A DNA stretch of 64,000 bases from positions 62,001-126,000 of the forward strand of contig NZ_JADKRS010000001.1 in assembly GCF_015351075.1 (NCBI RefSeq). Direction: 5' to 3'. The notes under the pieces were generated by a model, which saw only the letters and a program-made list of their open reading frames with translations, ran no database searches and had not been told where the DNA came from. Source of the stretch: Clavibacter sp. VKM Ac-2873. Its GTDB lineage: Bacteria; Actinomycetota; Actinomycetes; Actinomycetales; Microbacteriaceae. Shown here one piece after another: positions 12,599 to 21,970 of this stretch (position 1 is the first letter of the stretch; every line of letters starts with the position of its first letter). The position numbers and the translations under genes are program-made.

Positions 12599-13810
12599 GT
12601 GACCGACCTGCGCCTGTTCACCTCCGAGTCCGTCACCGAGGGTCACCCCGACAAGATCTGCGACCAGATCTCCGACAGCATCCTCGACGCCCTCCTCACG
12701 CAGGACCCGACGAGCCGCGCCGCCGTCGAGACGCTCGTCACCACGGGCCTCGTGCACGTGGCGGGCGAGGTCACCACGAGCGGGTACGTCGACATCCCGC
12801 AGATCGTGCGCGACCGCATCCGGGACATCGGCTACGACTCCTCCGAGGTCGGCTTCGACGGCAGCAACTGCGGCGTCACGGTGTCCATCGGCGCGCAGTC
12901 GCCCGACATCGCGCAGGGCGTCGACCGGTCGTACGAGTCCCGCTCGGGATCCGCGTCCACCGACGCGCACGACCTCCAGGGCGCCGGCGACCAGGGCCTC
13001 ATGTTCGGCTACGCGTCACGCGACACCCCCGTGTTCCTGCCGCTGCCCATCTACCTCGCGCACCGCCTCGCCGAGCGCCTCGCGGCCGTCCGCCACTCGG
13101 GCGAGCTCGCGTACCTGCGGCCCGACGGCAAGACCCAGGTCACCATCGGCTACGACGGCCTCGTGCCGCGCACGGTCGACACGGTCGTCCTGTCCACCCA
13201 GCACGGCCCGCAGGTCTCCCAGGAGGACCTCCGCCGCGAGGTCGAGGAGCACGTCATCCGCCCGGTGCTCGCGCAGGCGGCGGAGATCGGCATCGAGCTC
13301 GACTCGCGCGACGCGACCCTGCTCATCAACCCCACCGGCAAGTTCGAGATCGGCGGCCCGAAGGGCGACGCGGGGCTCACCGGCCGGAAGATCATCGTCG
13401 ACACGTACGGCGGCTTCAGCCGGCACGGCGGCGGCGCGTTCAGCGGCAAGGACCCGTCGAAGGTCGACCGCAGCGCCGCGTACGCCATGCGCTGGGTCGC
13501 GAAGAACGCGGTCGCCGCGGGCCTCGCCGACCGGCTCGAGGTGCAGGTGGCGTACGCGATCGGGAAGGCCGCGCCCGTGGGCCTCTACGTGGAGACGTTC
13601 GGCACGGCGCACGTGCCCGAGGAGCGCATCGTGCGCGCCATCCGCGAGACCTTCGACCTGCGTCCCGGCGCCATCGTCGAACGGCTCGACCTGCTCCGTC
13701 CCATCTACGCGCAGACCGCCGCCTACGGGCACTTCGGCCGTGAGCTGCCGGACTTCACCTGGGAGGCGCTGGACCGTGTCGCCGACCTGCAGAGCGCCGC
13801 GGGCCTCTGA
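12599..13810 (+). CDS. metK: S-adenosylmethionine synthetase
   Basis: Makes S-adenosylmethionine from methionine and ATP, the cell's main methyl donor. The 403-residue product has the signatures [31 protein letters not shown] and [19 protein letters not shown] and is full length. The GTG at 12599 is 38 bases after coaBC and gives the family N-terminus ([18 protein letters not shown]). The short gap leaves no room for a SAM riboswitch. A possible -10 (TACACT, 12479-12484) lies inside coaBC but is weak evidence. Confidence 0.97.
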   Translation: MTDLRLFTSESVTEGHPDKICDQISDSILDALLTQDPTSRAAVETLVTTGLVHVAGEVTTSGYVDIPQIVRDRIRDIGYDSSEVGFDGSNCGVTVSIGAQSPDIAQGVDRSYESRSGSASTDAHDLQGAGDQGLMFGYASRDTPVFLPLPIYLAHRLAERLAAVRHSGELAYLRPDGKTQVTIGYDGLVPRTVDTVVLSTQHGPQVSQEDLRREVEEHVIRPVLAQAAEIGIELDSRDATLLINPTGKFEIGGPKGDAGLTGRKIIVDTYGGFSRHGGGAFSGKDPSKVDRSAAYAMRWVAKNAVAAGLADRLEVQVAYAIGKAAPVGLYVETFGTAHVPEERIVRAIRETFDLRPGAIVERLDLLRPIYAQTAAYGHFGRELPDFTWEALDRVADLQSAAGL

Positions 13811-13852
13811 CGCGCGCCGCCGCCCGGAACCCGGCATGACCGGGAGCGCCAC

Positions 13853-15934
13853 GTGACCGCGGGGGATCCGCCGCCGCCGCCCTCCTCCGACGTCCCCGCG
13901 GGCACGCGCCCGCCCGTCGTGCGGGTCATGGTCGACTCCCCGCTGCCGCAGCTCGACCGCCTGTTCGACTACGCCGTGCCCGAGGCGCTGCGGGCGACGT
14001 GCGTGCCCGGCGTCCGCGTGCGCGTCCCGCTGCGCTCCGCGGGCCGGGTGGCCGACGGCTACGTCATCGAGGTCGGCGACGGCGGGGGATACGACGGCGC
14101 GCTCAGCGAGGTGGAGCAGGTCGTGTCGCCGCTGCCGGTGCTGCGCCCGGAGATCTGGACGCTCGCGCGGGAGGTCGCCGACCGGCAGGCCGGGACGGCG
14201 TCCGACGTCATCCGGCTCGCGGTGCCGCCGCGGCAGGTGCGCGTGGAGAAGGCGCACGTCGCGGCCCTCGCGGCCGCGGCGGAGGCGGATGCGGATGCCG
14301 CCGAGCCCGTCGCGGACGCCGCACCCGCCGCCGATCCCGCGGCTGCCGTCGTCGACCCCGCCGTGCTCCCGTCGATCGACGGCTACGCGCCCGGCACCCT
14401 CGACACCGCGGTCGACGCGTCCGGGCGCGTGGCGGTCGACGCCGTCCCCGAGGTCGTCGAGCTGCCGGGCGGCGTCTGGGCCGGCCGCTGGGCCGTCACG
14501 CTCGCGCAGGCCGCCGCGCGCGTGCTCGCGTCCGGTCGCAGCAGCGTCCTCGTGGTGCCCGACTACCGCGACCAGGACCAGCTGGAGGCGGCTCTCGCCG
14601 CGCACGCCCCCGACGGATCCGTGCTGCGCACCGACGCGCGCCAGTCCGGCCCCGACCGCTACCGCTCCTTCCTCGCGGGCCTCGGCGACGCACCCCGCAT
14701 CGTGGTCGGCAACCGCTCGGCCGTCTACGCGCCCGCGCCGCGCCTCGGCCTCGTCGCGATGTGGGACGAGGGCGACCCGCTGCACGCCGAGCCGCTCAGC
14801 CCCTACGCCCACGCGCGCGACGTCGCCCTCCTCCGCAGCCGGCAACAGGGCACCGCGCTCGTGCTGCTCGCGCACTCCCGGAGCACCGAGGTCGAGCGCC
14901 TCGTCGCGATCGGCTACCTCGCGAGCGTGTCGCCCGCCGCCACCCGGACCCCGCGGGTGATCCCCACCACGTCGCAGACGGGCGACGAGGGGTTCGCCCG
15001 GCAGGCGCGGATCCCGTCGGGCGCGTGGCGCGCGGCGAAGGACGCCGTGGAGCACGGGCCGGTCCTCATCCAGGTCGCCCGCCCGGGCTACGCGCCGCTG
15101 GTCGCCTGCCGCGCCTGCCGGCAGGCCGCCCGCTGCACCGTCTGCACGGGTCCGCTCGGCATGTCCACCGCGACGAGCACGCCCACCTGCGGCTGGTGCG
15201 GGCACCTCGCGGGCGACTGGCGCTGCGCCAACTGCGGATCCGACGAGCTGCGCCTCGTCACCATCGGCGCGGGCCGCACCGCGGAGGAGCTCGGCCGCGC
15301 GTTCCCCGGCGTGCAGGTGGTGCTGGCCGACGGCGAGCGCCACGTGCAGGAGGTGGACGCCGAGTCGCGGCTCGTCGTGGCCACGCGCGGGGCCGAGCCC
15401 GTGGCGGCGGGCGGCTACCGCGCGATCCTGCTGCTCGACGGGGAGCGGATGCTCGCCCGCGAGAGCCTCCGGGTGGGGGAGGACGTGCTCCGCCAGTGGT
15501 CGAACGCCGCCGCCCTCGCCGCGCCCCGCGCGCCCGTGATGCTCGTGGGCGTCGGCGGGCAGGTCGCGCGCGCCCTCGCCACCTGGCAGCAACCGCGGTA
15601 CGCGCGCGAGGAGCTGCTCGAGCGCCGGGCGCTGCGCTTCCCGCCGGCCGTGCGGGCCGCGAGCGTCGAGGGGCTCCCGGACGCGGTCGGCCAGGCGGTC
15701 GAGCGGCTCGGCGGGATCGACGGGGTCGACGTCCTGGGTCCGGTGCCGACCGAGCAGGGGCGCGTGCGGGCCATCGTCCGCCTCGACTACGCGAGCGGAC
15801 CGGACGCCGCGCGGGAGCTCCGCGCGGCCGTCGTGCGCAACGCCTCGAGCCGCCGCAAGCCCGTCGCGGGCCGCACCGGGTTCCGGCCCACGGTCCCGCT
15901 CCGTGTACGGTTCGACGACACGGGGCTGTTCTGA
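13853..15934 (+). CDS. priA: PriA-like primosomal protein N' lacking helicase motifs
   Basis: Replication-restart protein by homology. In most bacteria PriA recognises stalled forks and unwinds DNA. Here the 693-residue product keeps the N-terminal DNA-binding domain (VRVMVDSPLPQLDRLFDYAVP) and the zinc cluster (CRAC, CTVC, CGWC, CANC, about residues 418-467). The Walker A motif is absent and the DEEH box is replaced by MWDEGDP, so ATP-driven helicase activity is not expected. This matches annotated actinobacterial PriA proteins. An Ala/Asp/Val-rich insert (about 135-165) separates the domains. GTG start with GGGAG six bases upstream. Confidence 0.9.
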   Translation: MTAGDPPPPPSSDVPAGTRPPVVRVMVDSPLPQLDRLFDYAVPEALRATCVPGVRVRVPLRSAGRVADGYVIEVGDGGGYDGALSEVEQVVSPLPVLRPEIWTLAREVADRQAGTASDVIRLAVPPRQVRVEKAHVAALAAAAEADADAAEPVADAAPAADPAAAVVDPAVLPSIDGYAPGTLDTAVDASGRVAVDAVPEVVELPGGVWAGRWAVTLAQAAARVLASGRSSVLVVPDYRDQDQLEAALAAHAPDGSVLRTDARQSGPDRYRSFLAGLGDAPRIVVGNRSAVYAPAPRLGLVAMWDEGDPLHAEPLSPYAHARDVALLRSRQQGTALVLLAHSRSTEVERLVAIGYLASVSPAATRTPRVIPTTSQTGDEGFARQARIPSGAWRAAKDAVEHGPVLIQVARPGYAPLVACRACRQAARCTVCTGPLGMSTATSTPTCGWCGHLAGDWRCANCGSDELRLVTIGAGRTAEELGRAFPGVQVVLADGERHVQEVDAESRLVVATRGAEPVAAGGYRAILLLDGERMLARESLRVGEDVLRQWSNAAALAAPRAPVMLVGVGGQVARALATWQQPRYAREELLERRALRFPPAVRAASVEGLPDAVGQAVERLGGIDGVDVLGPVPTEQGRVRAIVRLDYASGPDAARELRAAVVRNASSRRKPVAGRTGFRPTVPLRVRFDDTGLF

Positions 15935-16038
15935 TCCCCGGCCGCCGCCCGGCCCGCGCGCCCGGCCGCGTCGCCCCGGCATCCGCCGCCCCCGCCCGCA
16001 CCGTCCACCCGCACGCCGTCCCCGAGAGGGCTTTCGCA

Positions 16039-16956
16039 ATGAGACTCGTCTTCGCCGGCACGCCCCTCGCGGCCGTGCCGTCGCTCCAGCTGCTCGCCGC
16101 GTCCGGCCACGAGGTCGCGCTCGTCGTCACGCGCGCCGACGCGCCGCTCGGCCGGAAGCGCGTGCTCACCCCGTCGCCCGTCGCCGCGGAGGCCGAGCGG
16201 CTCGGCATCCCGACGCTCCGCGTGAACCGCCTCGACGAGGAGGCGACCGCCCGGATCGCCGCGGTCGGGGCGGACCTCGGCGTCATCGTCGCCTACGGCG
16301 GGCTCGTGCGGGAGCCGCTGCTCTCGACGCCCGCGCACGGCTGGATCAACCTGCACTTCTCCCTGCTGCCCCGGTGGCGCGGCGCCGCGCCCGTGCAGCG
16401 GTCGATCATGGCGGGCGAGCGCGTCACGGGCGCGAGCGTGTTCCAGCTGGAGCGCGGCATGGACACCGGCCCCGTCTTCGCGATGGAGGAGCGGCCCACG
16501 GGCGACCACGAGACGGCCGGCCACGTGCTCGACGCCCTCGCGGTCCAGGGCGCCGGCCTCCTCGCGCGCACCGTCGACGCCATCGCCGCCGGCACGGCCG
16601 TCGCGCGCCCGCAGGAGGGCGAGCCGACGCTCGCGCCGAAGACGACGATCGACGACGGCCGGGTCGACTGGTCCCGGCCCGCCGACGAGGTGCTCGCGCG
16701 GATCCGCGGCGTCACGCCCGAGCCCGGCGCGCACACGTCCGTGGACGACGTGCGCCTCAAGATCCACCGCGCGGCCGCCCTCCGCGACGCCGCGACGCTC
16801 GAGCCCGGGGCGATCGCCGCCGTCGACGGCCGCGTCGCGATCGGCACCGCCAGCCACCCCGTCGAGCTCATCCAGGTGCAGCCGGCCGGCAAGAGCGCCA
16901 TGCCCGCCGCCGACTGGTGGCGCGGCGTCACGAGGAAGGACGTCAGCGCACGATGA
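16039..16956 (+). CDS. fmt: Methionyl-tRNA formyltransferase
   Basis: Formylates initiator Met-tRNA using 10-formyl-tetrahydrofolate. The 305-residue protein begins RLVFAGTPLAAVPSL and has the catalytic region HFSLLPRWRGAAPVQ with the conserved Asn/His/Asp arrangement, then the C-terminal tRNA-binding domain. The ATG at 16039 follows GAGAGG with a nine-base spacer; the open frame upstream runs through priA and is not coding. It overlaps rsmB by 4 bp. Confidence 0.96.
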   Translation: MRLVFAGTPLAAVPSLQLLAASGHEVALVVTRADAPLGRKRVLTPSPVAAEAERLGIPTLRVNRLDEEATARIAAVGADLGVIVAYGGLVREPLLSTPAHGWINLHFSLLPRWRGAAPVQRSIMAGERVTGASVFQLERGMDTGPVFAMEERPTGDHETAGHVLDALAVQGAGLLARTVDAIAAGTAVARPQEGEPTLAPKTTIDDGRVDWSRPADEVLARIRGVTPEPGAHTSVDDVRLKIHRAAALRDAATLEPGAIAAVDGRVAIGTASHPVELIQVQPAGKSAMPAADWWRGVTRKDVSAR

Positions 16957-18416
16957 GCGAGAGCACCGGATCCCGCGCCCGCCGACCCGGCGGCCGCCGC
17001 CCCGCGGGAGGCGGCCGCCCCGACGTCGGCGGCCCGTCGTCCGTCAGCCCCGCGCGCCGCGTCGCCTACGAGGTCGTGAGCGCGGTCCGCGAGTCGGACG
17101 CGTACGCGAACCTGCTGCTGCCCGTGAAGATCCGCCGCGCGGCCCTCAGCGCCCAGGACGCGGCGCTCGCCACCGAGCTCACCTACGGCACGCTGCGCAT
17201 GTCCGGGTACTACGACCGCGTGATCGAGCTGGCCGCCGGCCGCTCCGTCACCGCGATCGACGCGCCGATCCTCGACGTCCTGCGCCTCTCGGTGCACCAG
17301 CTCCTGAGCATGCGCGTCGCCACGCACGCGGCCGTGAACGAGGGCGTGGACATGGCGCGCGCGGTCGGATCCCGCTCGGCCACGGGCTTCGTCAACGGCG
17401 TCCTCCGCACCATCACCCGCTCGGAGCCCGACGCGTGGCGGCAGCGCGTCCTCGACAGCGCCGCGAGCGACGACGAGCGGCTCGCCCTCGAGCACTCCCA
17501 CCCGCTGTGGGTGCTGCGCGCCCTCCGCCAGGCGCTCGCCCGCGAGGGCCGCGCCGACGAGCTCGAGGACCTGCTGCGCGCCGACAACGCCGCGCCCGCC
17601 GTCAGCCTCGTCGCGCTCCCCGGCCTCGCGACGGTCGAGGAGACGGGCGAGCAGCCGGCCGCCTTCTCGCCCGTCGGCGCCTACCTCGAGGGCGGCGACC
17701 CGATGGACGCGCCCGGCGTCGCCGCGGGCCGCGTCCGCGTGCAGGACGAGGGATCCCAGCTCGCCGCCCTCGCCCTCAGCCGCGCGCGTGCCGTCACCCC
17801 CGGCGAGCGCTGGCTCGACCTCTGCGCCGGTCCCGGCGGCAAGGCGGCGCTCCTCGCCGCCGAGGCGGGCCGCTCCGGTGCGCTGCTCACCGCGAACGAG
17901 CTCGTCCCGGCGCGCGCCGGCCTCGTCCGCGACGCGCTCCGCGCCGTCCCCGGGGACACCGAGGTGTGGGAGCTCGACGGCACGACCGTGGGGGAGAGCC
18001 ACCCGGGGGAGTTCGACCGGATCCTCCTCGACGCGCCCTGCAGCGGCCTCGGCGCGCTCCGCCGCCGTCCCGAGGCGCGCTGGCGGAAGACCCCGCGCGA
18101 CGTCGCGGGCCTCGGTGCCCTGCAGGCCGGCCTCATCGACTCCGCCATCGGCGCGCTCGCGCCCGGCGGGATCCTCGCCTACGTCACGTGCTCGCCGCAC
18201 CTCGCCGAGACCCGCGCCATCGTGCAGGCCGCGCTCCAGCGGCACCCGGATGTCAGCGCGCTCGACACGGGCGCGGTGCTGCAGGAGGTGGCCGACGGCG
18301 ACCTCGAGCTGCCGGCGGCCGACCCCGACGCCGGGGCCCGCGGATCCAGCGTGCAGCTCTGGCCGCACCGGCACGGCACGGACGCCATGTTCATCGCCCT
18401 GCTGACCCGCCGGTAG
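16953..18416 (+). CDS. rsmB: 16S rRNA m5C967 methyltransferase RsmB
   Basis: SAM-dependent methyltransferase that modifies C967 of 16S rRNA (E. coli numbering; target inferred). The 487-residue protein has a basic, disordered N-terminus (about 1-30), a NusB-like RNA-binding domain (about 32-165), and a methyltransferase domain. The latter has the SAM motif WLDLCAGPGGKAALLA, the catalytic DAPCSGLGALRRRPE (about 358) and the nucleophile cysteine in YVTCSPH (about 410). Its TAG stop also forms the first three bases of a possible rpe -10 element. Confidence 0.94.
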   Translation: MSESTGSRARRPGGRRPAGGGRPDVGGPSSVSPARRVAYEVVSAVRESDAYANLLLPVKIRRAALSAQDAALATELTYGTLRMSGYYDRVIELAAGRSVTAIDAPILDVLRLSVHQLLSMRVATHAAVNEGVDMARAVGSRSATGFVNGVLRTITRSEPDAWRQRVLDSAASDDERLALEHSHPLWVLRALRQALAREGRADELEDLLRADNAAPAVSLVALPGLATVEETGEQPAAFSPVGAYLEGGDPMDAPGVAAGRVRVQDEGSQLAALALSRARAVTPGERWLDLCAGPGGKAALLAAEAGRSGALLTANELVPARAGLVRDALRAVPGDTEVWELDGTTVGESHPGEFDRILLDAPCSGLGALRRRPEARWRKTPRDVAGLGALQAGLIDSAIGALAPGGILAYVTCSPHLAETRAIVQAALQRHPDVSALDTGAVLQEVADGDLELPAADPDAGARGSSVQLWPHRHGTDAMFIALLTRR

Positions 18417-18426
18417 GGTCGGGAGC

Positions 18427-19095
18427 ATGCCCGTCCGCATCGAACCGAGCATCCTGTCCGCCGACTTCGCGAACCTGGAGCGCGAGATCCAGCGCCTCGC
18501 CACCGCCGACCTCGTGCACGTCGACATCATGGACAACCACTTCGTGCCGAACCTCACATTCGGGCTGCCGATGGTCGAGCGCCTCCAGCAGGTGACCCCG
18601 GTGCCGCTCGACATCCACCTGATGATCGACGACGTCGACCGCTGGGCCCCCGGCTACGCGGAGGCCGGCGCCGCGAGCGTCACCTTCCACGCCGAGGCCA
18701 CGCGCGAGCCCGTCGCGCTCGCCCGGCGCCTCCGCGACATCGGCGCGCGCGCCGGCATCGCGCTGAAGCCCGGCACGCCCGTCGACGACTACCTCGACCT
18801 GCTCGGCGAGTTCGACCAGGTGCTCGTGATGACGGTCGAGCCCGGCTTCGGCGGCCAGTCCTTCATGCCCGAGACCATGCCGAAGCTGCGGGCGCTCCGG
18901 TCGCGGCTCCGCGAGTCCGGCCAGGACGTCTGGCTGCAGGTGGACGGCGGCATCGACGTCGAGACCATCGGCCGCGCGGCCGAGGCCGGCGCCGACACGT
19001 TCGTCTCCGGATCCGGCGTCTTCCGCGGCGGCGACCCCGAGGCGGCGATCGCGGAGCTCCGCCGGGCCGCCGAGGCGCACACCCACGCGCACTGA
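18427..19095 (+). CDS. rpe: Ribulose-phosphate 3-epimerase
   Basis: Interconverts ribulose-5-phosphate and xylulose-5-phosphate in the pentose phosphate pathway. The 222-residue TIM barrel has the motifs PSILSADFANLE, HVDIMDNHFVPN, HLMI, TVEPGFGGQSF and QVDGGID, with the metal-binding His/Asp residues present. The ATG is seven bases after TAGGGT (18414-18419), a possible -10, while GGGAG just before the start could serve as a weak ribosome binding site. Confidence 0.96.
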   Translation: MPVRIEPSILSADFANLEREIQRLATADLVHVDIMDNHFVPNLTFGLPMVERLQQVTPVPLDIHLMIDDVDRWAPGYAEAGAASVTFHAEATREPVALARRLRDIGARAGIALKPGTPVDDYLDLLGEFDQVLVMTVEPGFGGQSFMPETMPKLRALRSRLRESGQDVWLQVDGGIDVETIGRAAEAGADTFVSGSGVFRGGDPEAAIAELRRAAEAHTHAH

Positions 19096-19117
19096 CGGAA
19101 GGCCCGCGCGGATCTGC

Positions 19118-19123
19118 TTGACT
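19118..19123 (+). promoter_or_regulatory. -10-like TTGACT six bases before the FKBP start
   Basis: TTGACT is followed by GGATCC and then ATG (19130). With normal -10 to start spacing, transcription would begin at the A of the ATG, so the mRNA would be leaderless. No Shine-Dalgarno is present. The layout is almost identical to that before coaE. Confidence 0.5.
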
Positions 19124-19129
19124 GGATCC

Positions 19130-19498
19130 ATGACCGACACCACGAAGCCCGAGGTCGAGCCCGTCGACGGCCCGGCCCCCGCAGAGCTCACCATCTCCGA
19201 CATCACCGTGGGCGACGGCCCCGAGGCCCAGCCCGGCGACACCGTCGACGTGCACTACCTCGGCGTCGACTTCGAGTCCGGCGAGGAGTTCGACTCCTCC
19301 TGGAGCCGCGGCCAGTCCGTGCGCTTCCCGCTGCGCAGCCTCATCGCCGGCTGGCAGCAGGGCATCCCCGGCATGAAGGTCGGCGGACGCCGCCAGCTCG
19401 TCGTCCCGCCGGAGCTCGCCTACGGCCCCGCGGGCGGCGGCCACCGCCTCTCCGGCCGCACGCTGATCTTCGTGATCGACCTGCAGGGCGTCGGCTAG
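19130..19498 (+). CDS. FKBP-type peptidyl-prolyl cis-trans isomerase
   Basis: Single-domain FKBP proline isomerase, probably a cytoplasmic folding catalyst as no signal peptide is visible. The 122-residue product has a charged 20-residue N-terminus, then the FKBP fold with [37 protein letters not shown] and PPELAYG. I chose ATG 19130 ([10 protein letters not shown]...) over the in-frame TTG at 19118, because that TTG is part of a likely -10 element. A strong terminator follows, so this is a one-gene unit. Confidence 0.93.
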   Translation: MTDTTKPEVEPVDGPAPAELTISDITVGDGPEAQPGDTVDVHYLGVDFESGEEFDSSWSRGQSVRFPLRSLIAGWQQGIPGMKVGGRRQLVVPPELAYGPAGGGHRLSGRTLIFVIDLQGVG

Positions 19499-19527
19499 CA
19501 CCCCGTCCACCGCGCCAGCATCACCAC

Positions 19528-19562
19528 CGGGAGGCCGGGAGCATCGCGCTCCCGGCCTCCCG
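19528..19562 (+). terminator. Terminator hairpin after the FKBP gene
   Basis: A perfect 15-bp GC-rich stem (19528-19542 with 19548-19562) with loop ATCGC. No U-run follows, as is common in high-GC actinobacteria. It separates the FKBP gene from hisE. Confidence 0.75.
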
Positions 19563-19592
19563 TCGTCGTGCCGGGCGCCCGTCGTGCGGCTG

Positions 19593-19598
19593 TACCCT
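19593..19598 (+). promoter_or_regulatory. Possible -10 (TACCCT) for hisE
   Basis: TACCCT ends seven bases before the hisE GTG and lies just after a terminator, so a promoter is needed here. Transcription would start at or next to the start codon. Confidence 0.4.
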
Positions 19599-19605
19599 GG
19601 AGCAC

Positions 19606-19869
19606 GTGAAGACCTTCGATGACCTGTTCGGCGAGCTGACCCGGATCGCCGCCGAGCGGCCCGAGGGGTCCGGCACCGTCCGCGAGCTCGACGGCGGCGT
19701 GCACGCCATCGGCAAGAAGGTCGTCGAGGAGGCCGCCGAGGTCTGGATGGCGGCCGAGCACGAGTCCGACGACCGCGCCGCCGAGGAGATCTCGCAGCTG
19801 CTGTACCACGTGCAGGTCATGATGATCGCGCGCGGCCTCACCCTGGAGGACGTCGGCCGACATCTGTGA
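19606..19869 (+). CDS. hisE: Phosphoribosyl-ATP pyrophosphatase
   Basis: Second step of histidine synthesis: hydrolyses phosphoribosyl-ATP to phosphoribosyl-AMP. The 87-residue all-alpha protein has the MazG/HisE signature [14 protein letters not shown] with the metal-binding acidic residues, then [14 protein letters not shown]. It is a stand-alone HisE, with HisI encoded separately at 21554. GTG start at 19606. hisG follows after 48 bases. Confidence 0.95.
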
Positions 19870-19917
19870 CGCTCCCCGTCACCCGTGTCGTCCCCTCCAT
19901 CGGAAGAAGTGATCCCC

Positions 19918-20757
19918 ATGCTCCGTGTCGCCGTGCCCAACAAGGGCTCGCTCTCAGAGACCGCCGCCCAGATGCTCGCCGAGGCCGGGTACGCCGGCCG
20001 TCGTGACCCGAAGGAGCTCTACGTCCTCGACGCGCGCAACGACGTCGAGTTCTTCTACCTCCGCCCGCGCGACATCGCGACCTACGTCGGATCCGGCGCG
20101 CTCGACGTCGGCATCACCGGCCGCGACCTGCTCATCGACTCCGCGTCCGAGGCCGCGGAGACCGCGGAGCTCGGCTTCGCGGGATCGACGTTCCGGTTCG
20201 CCGGCCCCGTGGGCCGCTTCGCGGACCTCGCGGACCTCGCCGGCGTGCGCATCGCCACCAGCTACCCCGTCCTCGTCGGCGGATTCCTCCGCGAGCACGG
20301 CGTCGAGGCGCAGCTCATCCGCCTCGACGGCGCGGTCGAGTCGGCCATCCAGCTGGGCGTCGCGGACGCCATCGCCGACGTGGTCGAGACCGGCACCACG
20401 CTGCGGAAGGCGGGCCTCGAGATCTTCGGCCCGGTGATCCTCCGATCCACCGCCGTGCTCATCTCGGGCGCCGAGGAGAAGCCGGGCGCCGCCACGCTCC
20501 TCCGCCGCCTCGAGGGCGTGCTCGTCGCGCGCCGCTACGTGCTCATGGACTACGACGTGCCGCTGTCGCTGCTGGACGCCGCCACGGCCATCACGCCGGG
20601 CATCGAGTCGCCCACCATCTCGCCGCTGCAGGATCCCGCGTGGGTCGCCGTGCGCTCGATGGTGCCGCGCGACGACACGAACCAGATCATGGACCGCCTG
20701 CACGAGGTCGGCGCGCGCGCCATCCTCGTCAGCCCCATCCACGCCGCCCGGATCTGA
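19918..20757 (+). CDS. hisG: ATP phosphoribosyltransferase, long form
   Basis: Catalyses the first step of histidine synthesis, joining ATP and PRPP. At 279 residues it is the long form, with two catalytic lobes ([44 protein letters not shown]) and a C-terminal ACT-like regulatory domain for histidine feedback. No HisZ partner is therefore needed. The ATG at 19918 follows GGAAGAAG with a normal spacer; an in-frame upstream start lacks such a site. Confidence 0.96.
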   Translation: MLRVAVPNKGSLSETAAQMLAEAGYAGRRDPKELYVLDARNDVEFFYLRPRDIATYVGSGALDVGITGRDLLIDSASEAAETAELGFAGSTFRFAGPVGRFADLADLAGVRIATSYPVLVGGFLREHGVEAQLIRLDGAVESAIQLGVADAIADVVETGTTLRKAGLEIFGPVILRSTAVLISGAEEKPGAATLLRRLEGVLVARRYVLMDYDVPLSLLDAATAITPGIESPTISPLQDPAWVAVRSMVPRDDTNQIMDRLHEVGARAILVSPIHAARI

Positions 20758-20759
20758 CC

Positions 20760-21557
20760 GTGGCCCCCGCTGGATCCGCCGCCCCCGGCCACGCCGCGCA
20801 GCTCGCCGTCCGTGTCATCCCGTGCCTCGACGTCGCCGCCGGCCGCGTCGTCAAGGGCGTCAACTTCCTCGACCTGCAGGACGCGGGCGACCCCGTCGAG
20901 CTCGCGCGCCTCTACTACGAGCAGGGCGCGGACGAGCTCACGTTCCTCGACGTCACGGCCACGGTCGAGGACCGCGCGACGATGTACGACGTCGTGAGCG
21001 CCACCGCCGAGCAGGTCTTCATCCCGCTCACGGTCGGCGGGGGAGTCCGCAGCGCCGACGACGTGGCGCGGCTGCTCGCGAGCGGCGCCGACAAGATCGG
21101 CGTCAACAGCGCGGCCATCGCCCGCCCCGACCTCGTGGGCGAGATCGCCGACCGGTTCGGCGCCCAGGTGTGCGTGCTCTCGCTCGACGTGACGCGCGGC
21201 GACACGGAGTCCGGCTTCGTCGTCACCACGCACGGCGGCCGCACCCGGACGAGCATCGACGCCGTGGCCTGGGCCCGCGAGGCCGTGGAGCGCGGCGCGG
21301 GCGAGCTGCTCGTCAACTCCATCGACGCCGACGGCACGCGCGACGGCTTCGACCTCGAGCTCGTGGCCGCCATGCGCGCCGCCAGCCGCGTGCCCGTGAT
21401 CGCCTCGGGCGGCGCGGGCGAGCTCGACCACTTCGCGCCCGCGATCGAGGCCGGCGCCGACGCCGTGCTCGCCGCGAGCGTCTTCCACTCCCGCCGGTTC
21501 ACGATCGGCGACGTCAAGGGCGCCCTCGCGGACGCCGGTCAGGTGGTCCGACGATGA
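20760..21557 (+). CDS. hisF: Imidazole glycerol phosphate synthase, cyclase subunit
   Basis: Uses ammonia from HisH to convert PRFAR to imidazole glycerol phosphate and AICAR. The 265-residue half-barrel repeat protein has the catalytic [12 protein letters not shown] [15 protein letters not shown] and [13 protein letters not shown], plus phosphate loops [11 protein letters not shown] and [11 protein letters not shown]. The GTG at 20760 sits two bases after the hisG stop and adds about 17 residues before the conserved start of the fold. hisH and hisA are not in the window. It overlaps hisI by 4 bp. Confidence 0.95.
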   Translation: MAPAGSAAPGHAAQLAVRVIPCLDVAAGRVVKGVNFLDLQDAGDPVELARLYYEQGADELTFLDVTATVEDRATMYDVVSATAEQVFIPLTVGGGVRSADDVARLLASGADKIGVNSAAIARPDLVGEIADRFGAQVCVLSLDVTRGDTESGFVVTTHGGRTRTSIDAVAWAREAVERGAGELLVNSIDADGTRDGFDLELVAAMRAASRVPVIASGGAGELDHFAPAIEAGADAVLAASVFHSRRFTIGDVKGALADAGQVVRR

Positions 21558-21970
21558 GCGCAGCCCCGCTCGACTCCCCGGTGCACGGCGTCCCCGACGT
21601 CGACGGCATCCTCGCCCGCGCGTCCTTCGCCGACGACGGGCTGCTCCCCGCCGTCATCCAGCAGCACGACACGCGCGAGGTGCTCATGCTCGGCTACATG
21701 GACCGCGAGGCCCTCCGCCGGACGCTCACCACGGGCCGCGTCACCTTCTGGTCCCGCTCCCGGAGCGAGTACTGGCGGAAGGGCGACACGTCCGGGCACG
21801 GCCAGTACGTGCGCGACGCGGCCCTCGACTGCGACGGCGACACGGTCCTCGTCCAGGTCGACCAGGTAGGAGTGGCCTGCCACACCGGCACGCGCACCTG
21901 CTTCGACGCCGACCACCTCCATCCCGTCGCGGGCGCGCGCCCCGCCGCCGACGAAGGGCCCACCCCATGA
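21554..21970 (+). CDS. hisI: Phosphoribosyl-AMP cyclohydrolase
   Basis: Opens the purine ring of phosphoribosyl-AMP, the third histidine step. The 138-residue zinc enzyme has [28 protein letters not shown], the metal-binding DCDGDTVL motif, and cysteines in [11 protein letters not shown]. Monofunctional, consistent with the separate hisE upstream. It overlaps both hisF and trpE by 4 bp, so the his genes are translationally linked to the trp genes. Confidence 0.95.
   Translation: MSAAPLDSPVHGVPDVDGILARASFADDGLLPAVIQQHDTREVLMLGYMDREALRRTLTTGRVTFWSRSRSEYWRKGDTSGHGQYVRDAALDCDGDTVLVQVDQVGVACHTGTRTCFDADHLHPVAGARPAADEGPTP

Noticed and set aside
13836-13856. Six-codon ORF (ATG ACC GGG AGC GCC ACG TGA) whose stop overlaps the priA GTG
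   Set aside because: Easily explained by chance; it has no clear ribosome binding site, and priA has its own GGGAG at a good distance.
21900-21967. trp leader peptide/attenuator before trpE
   Set aside because: trpE overlaps hisI by 4 bp, leaving no leader region.
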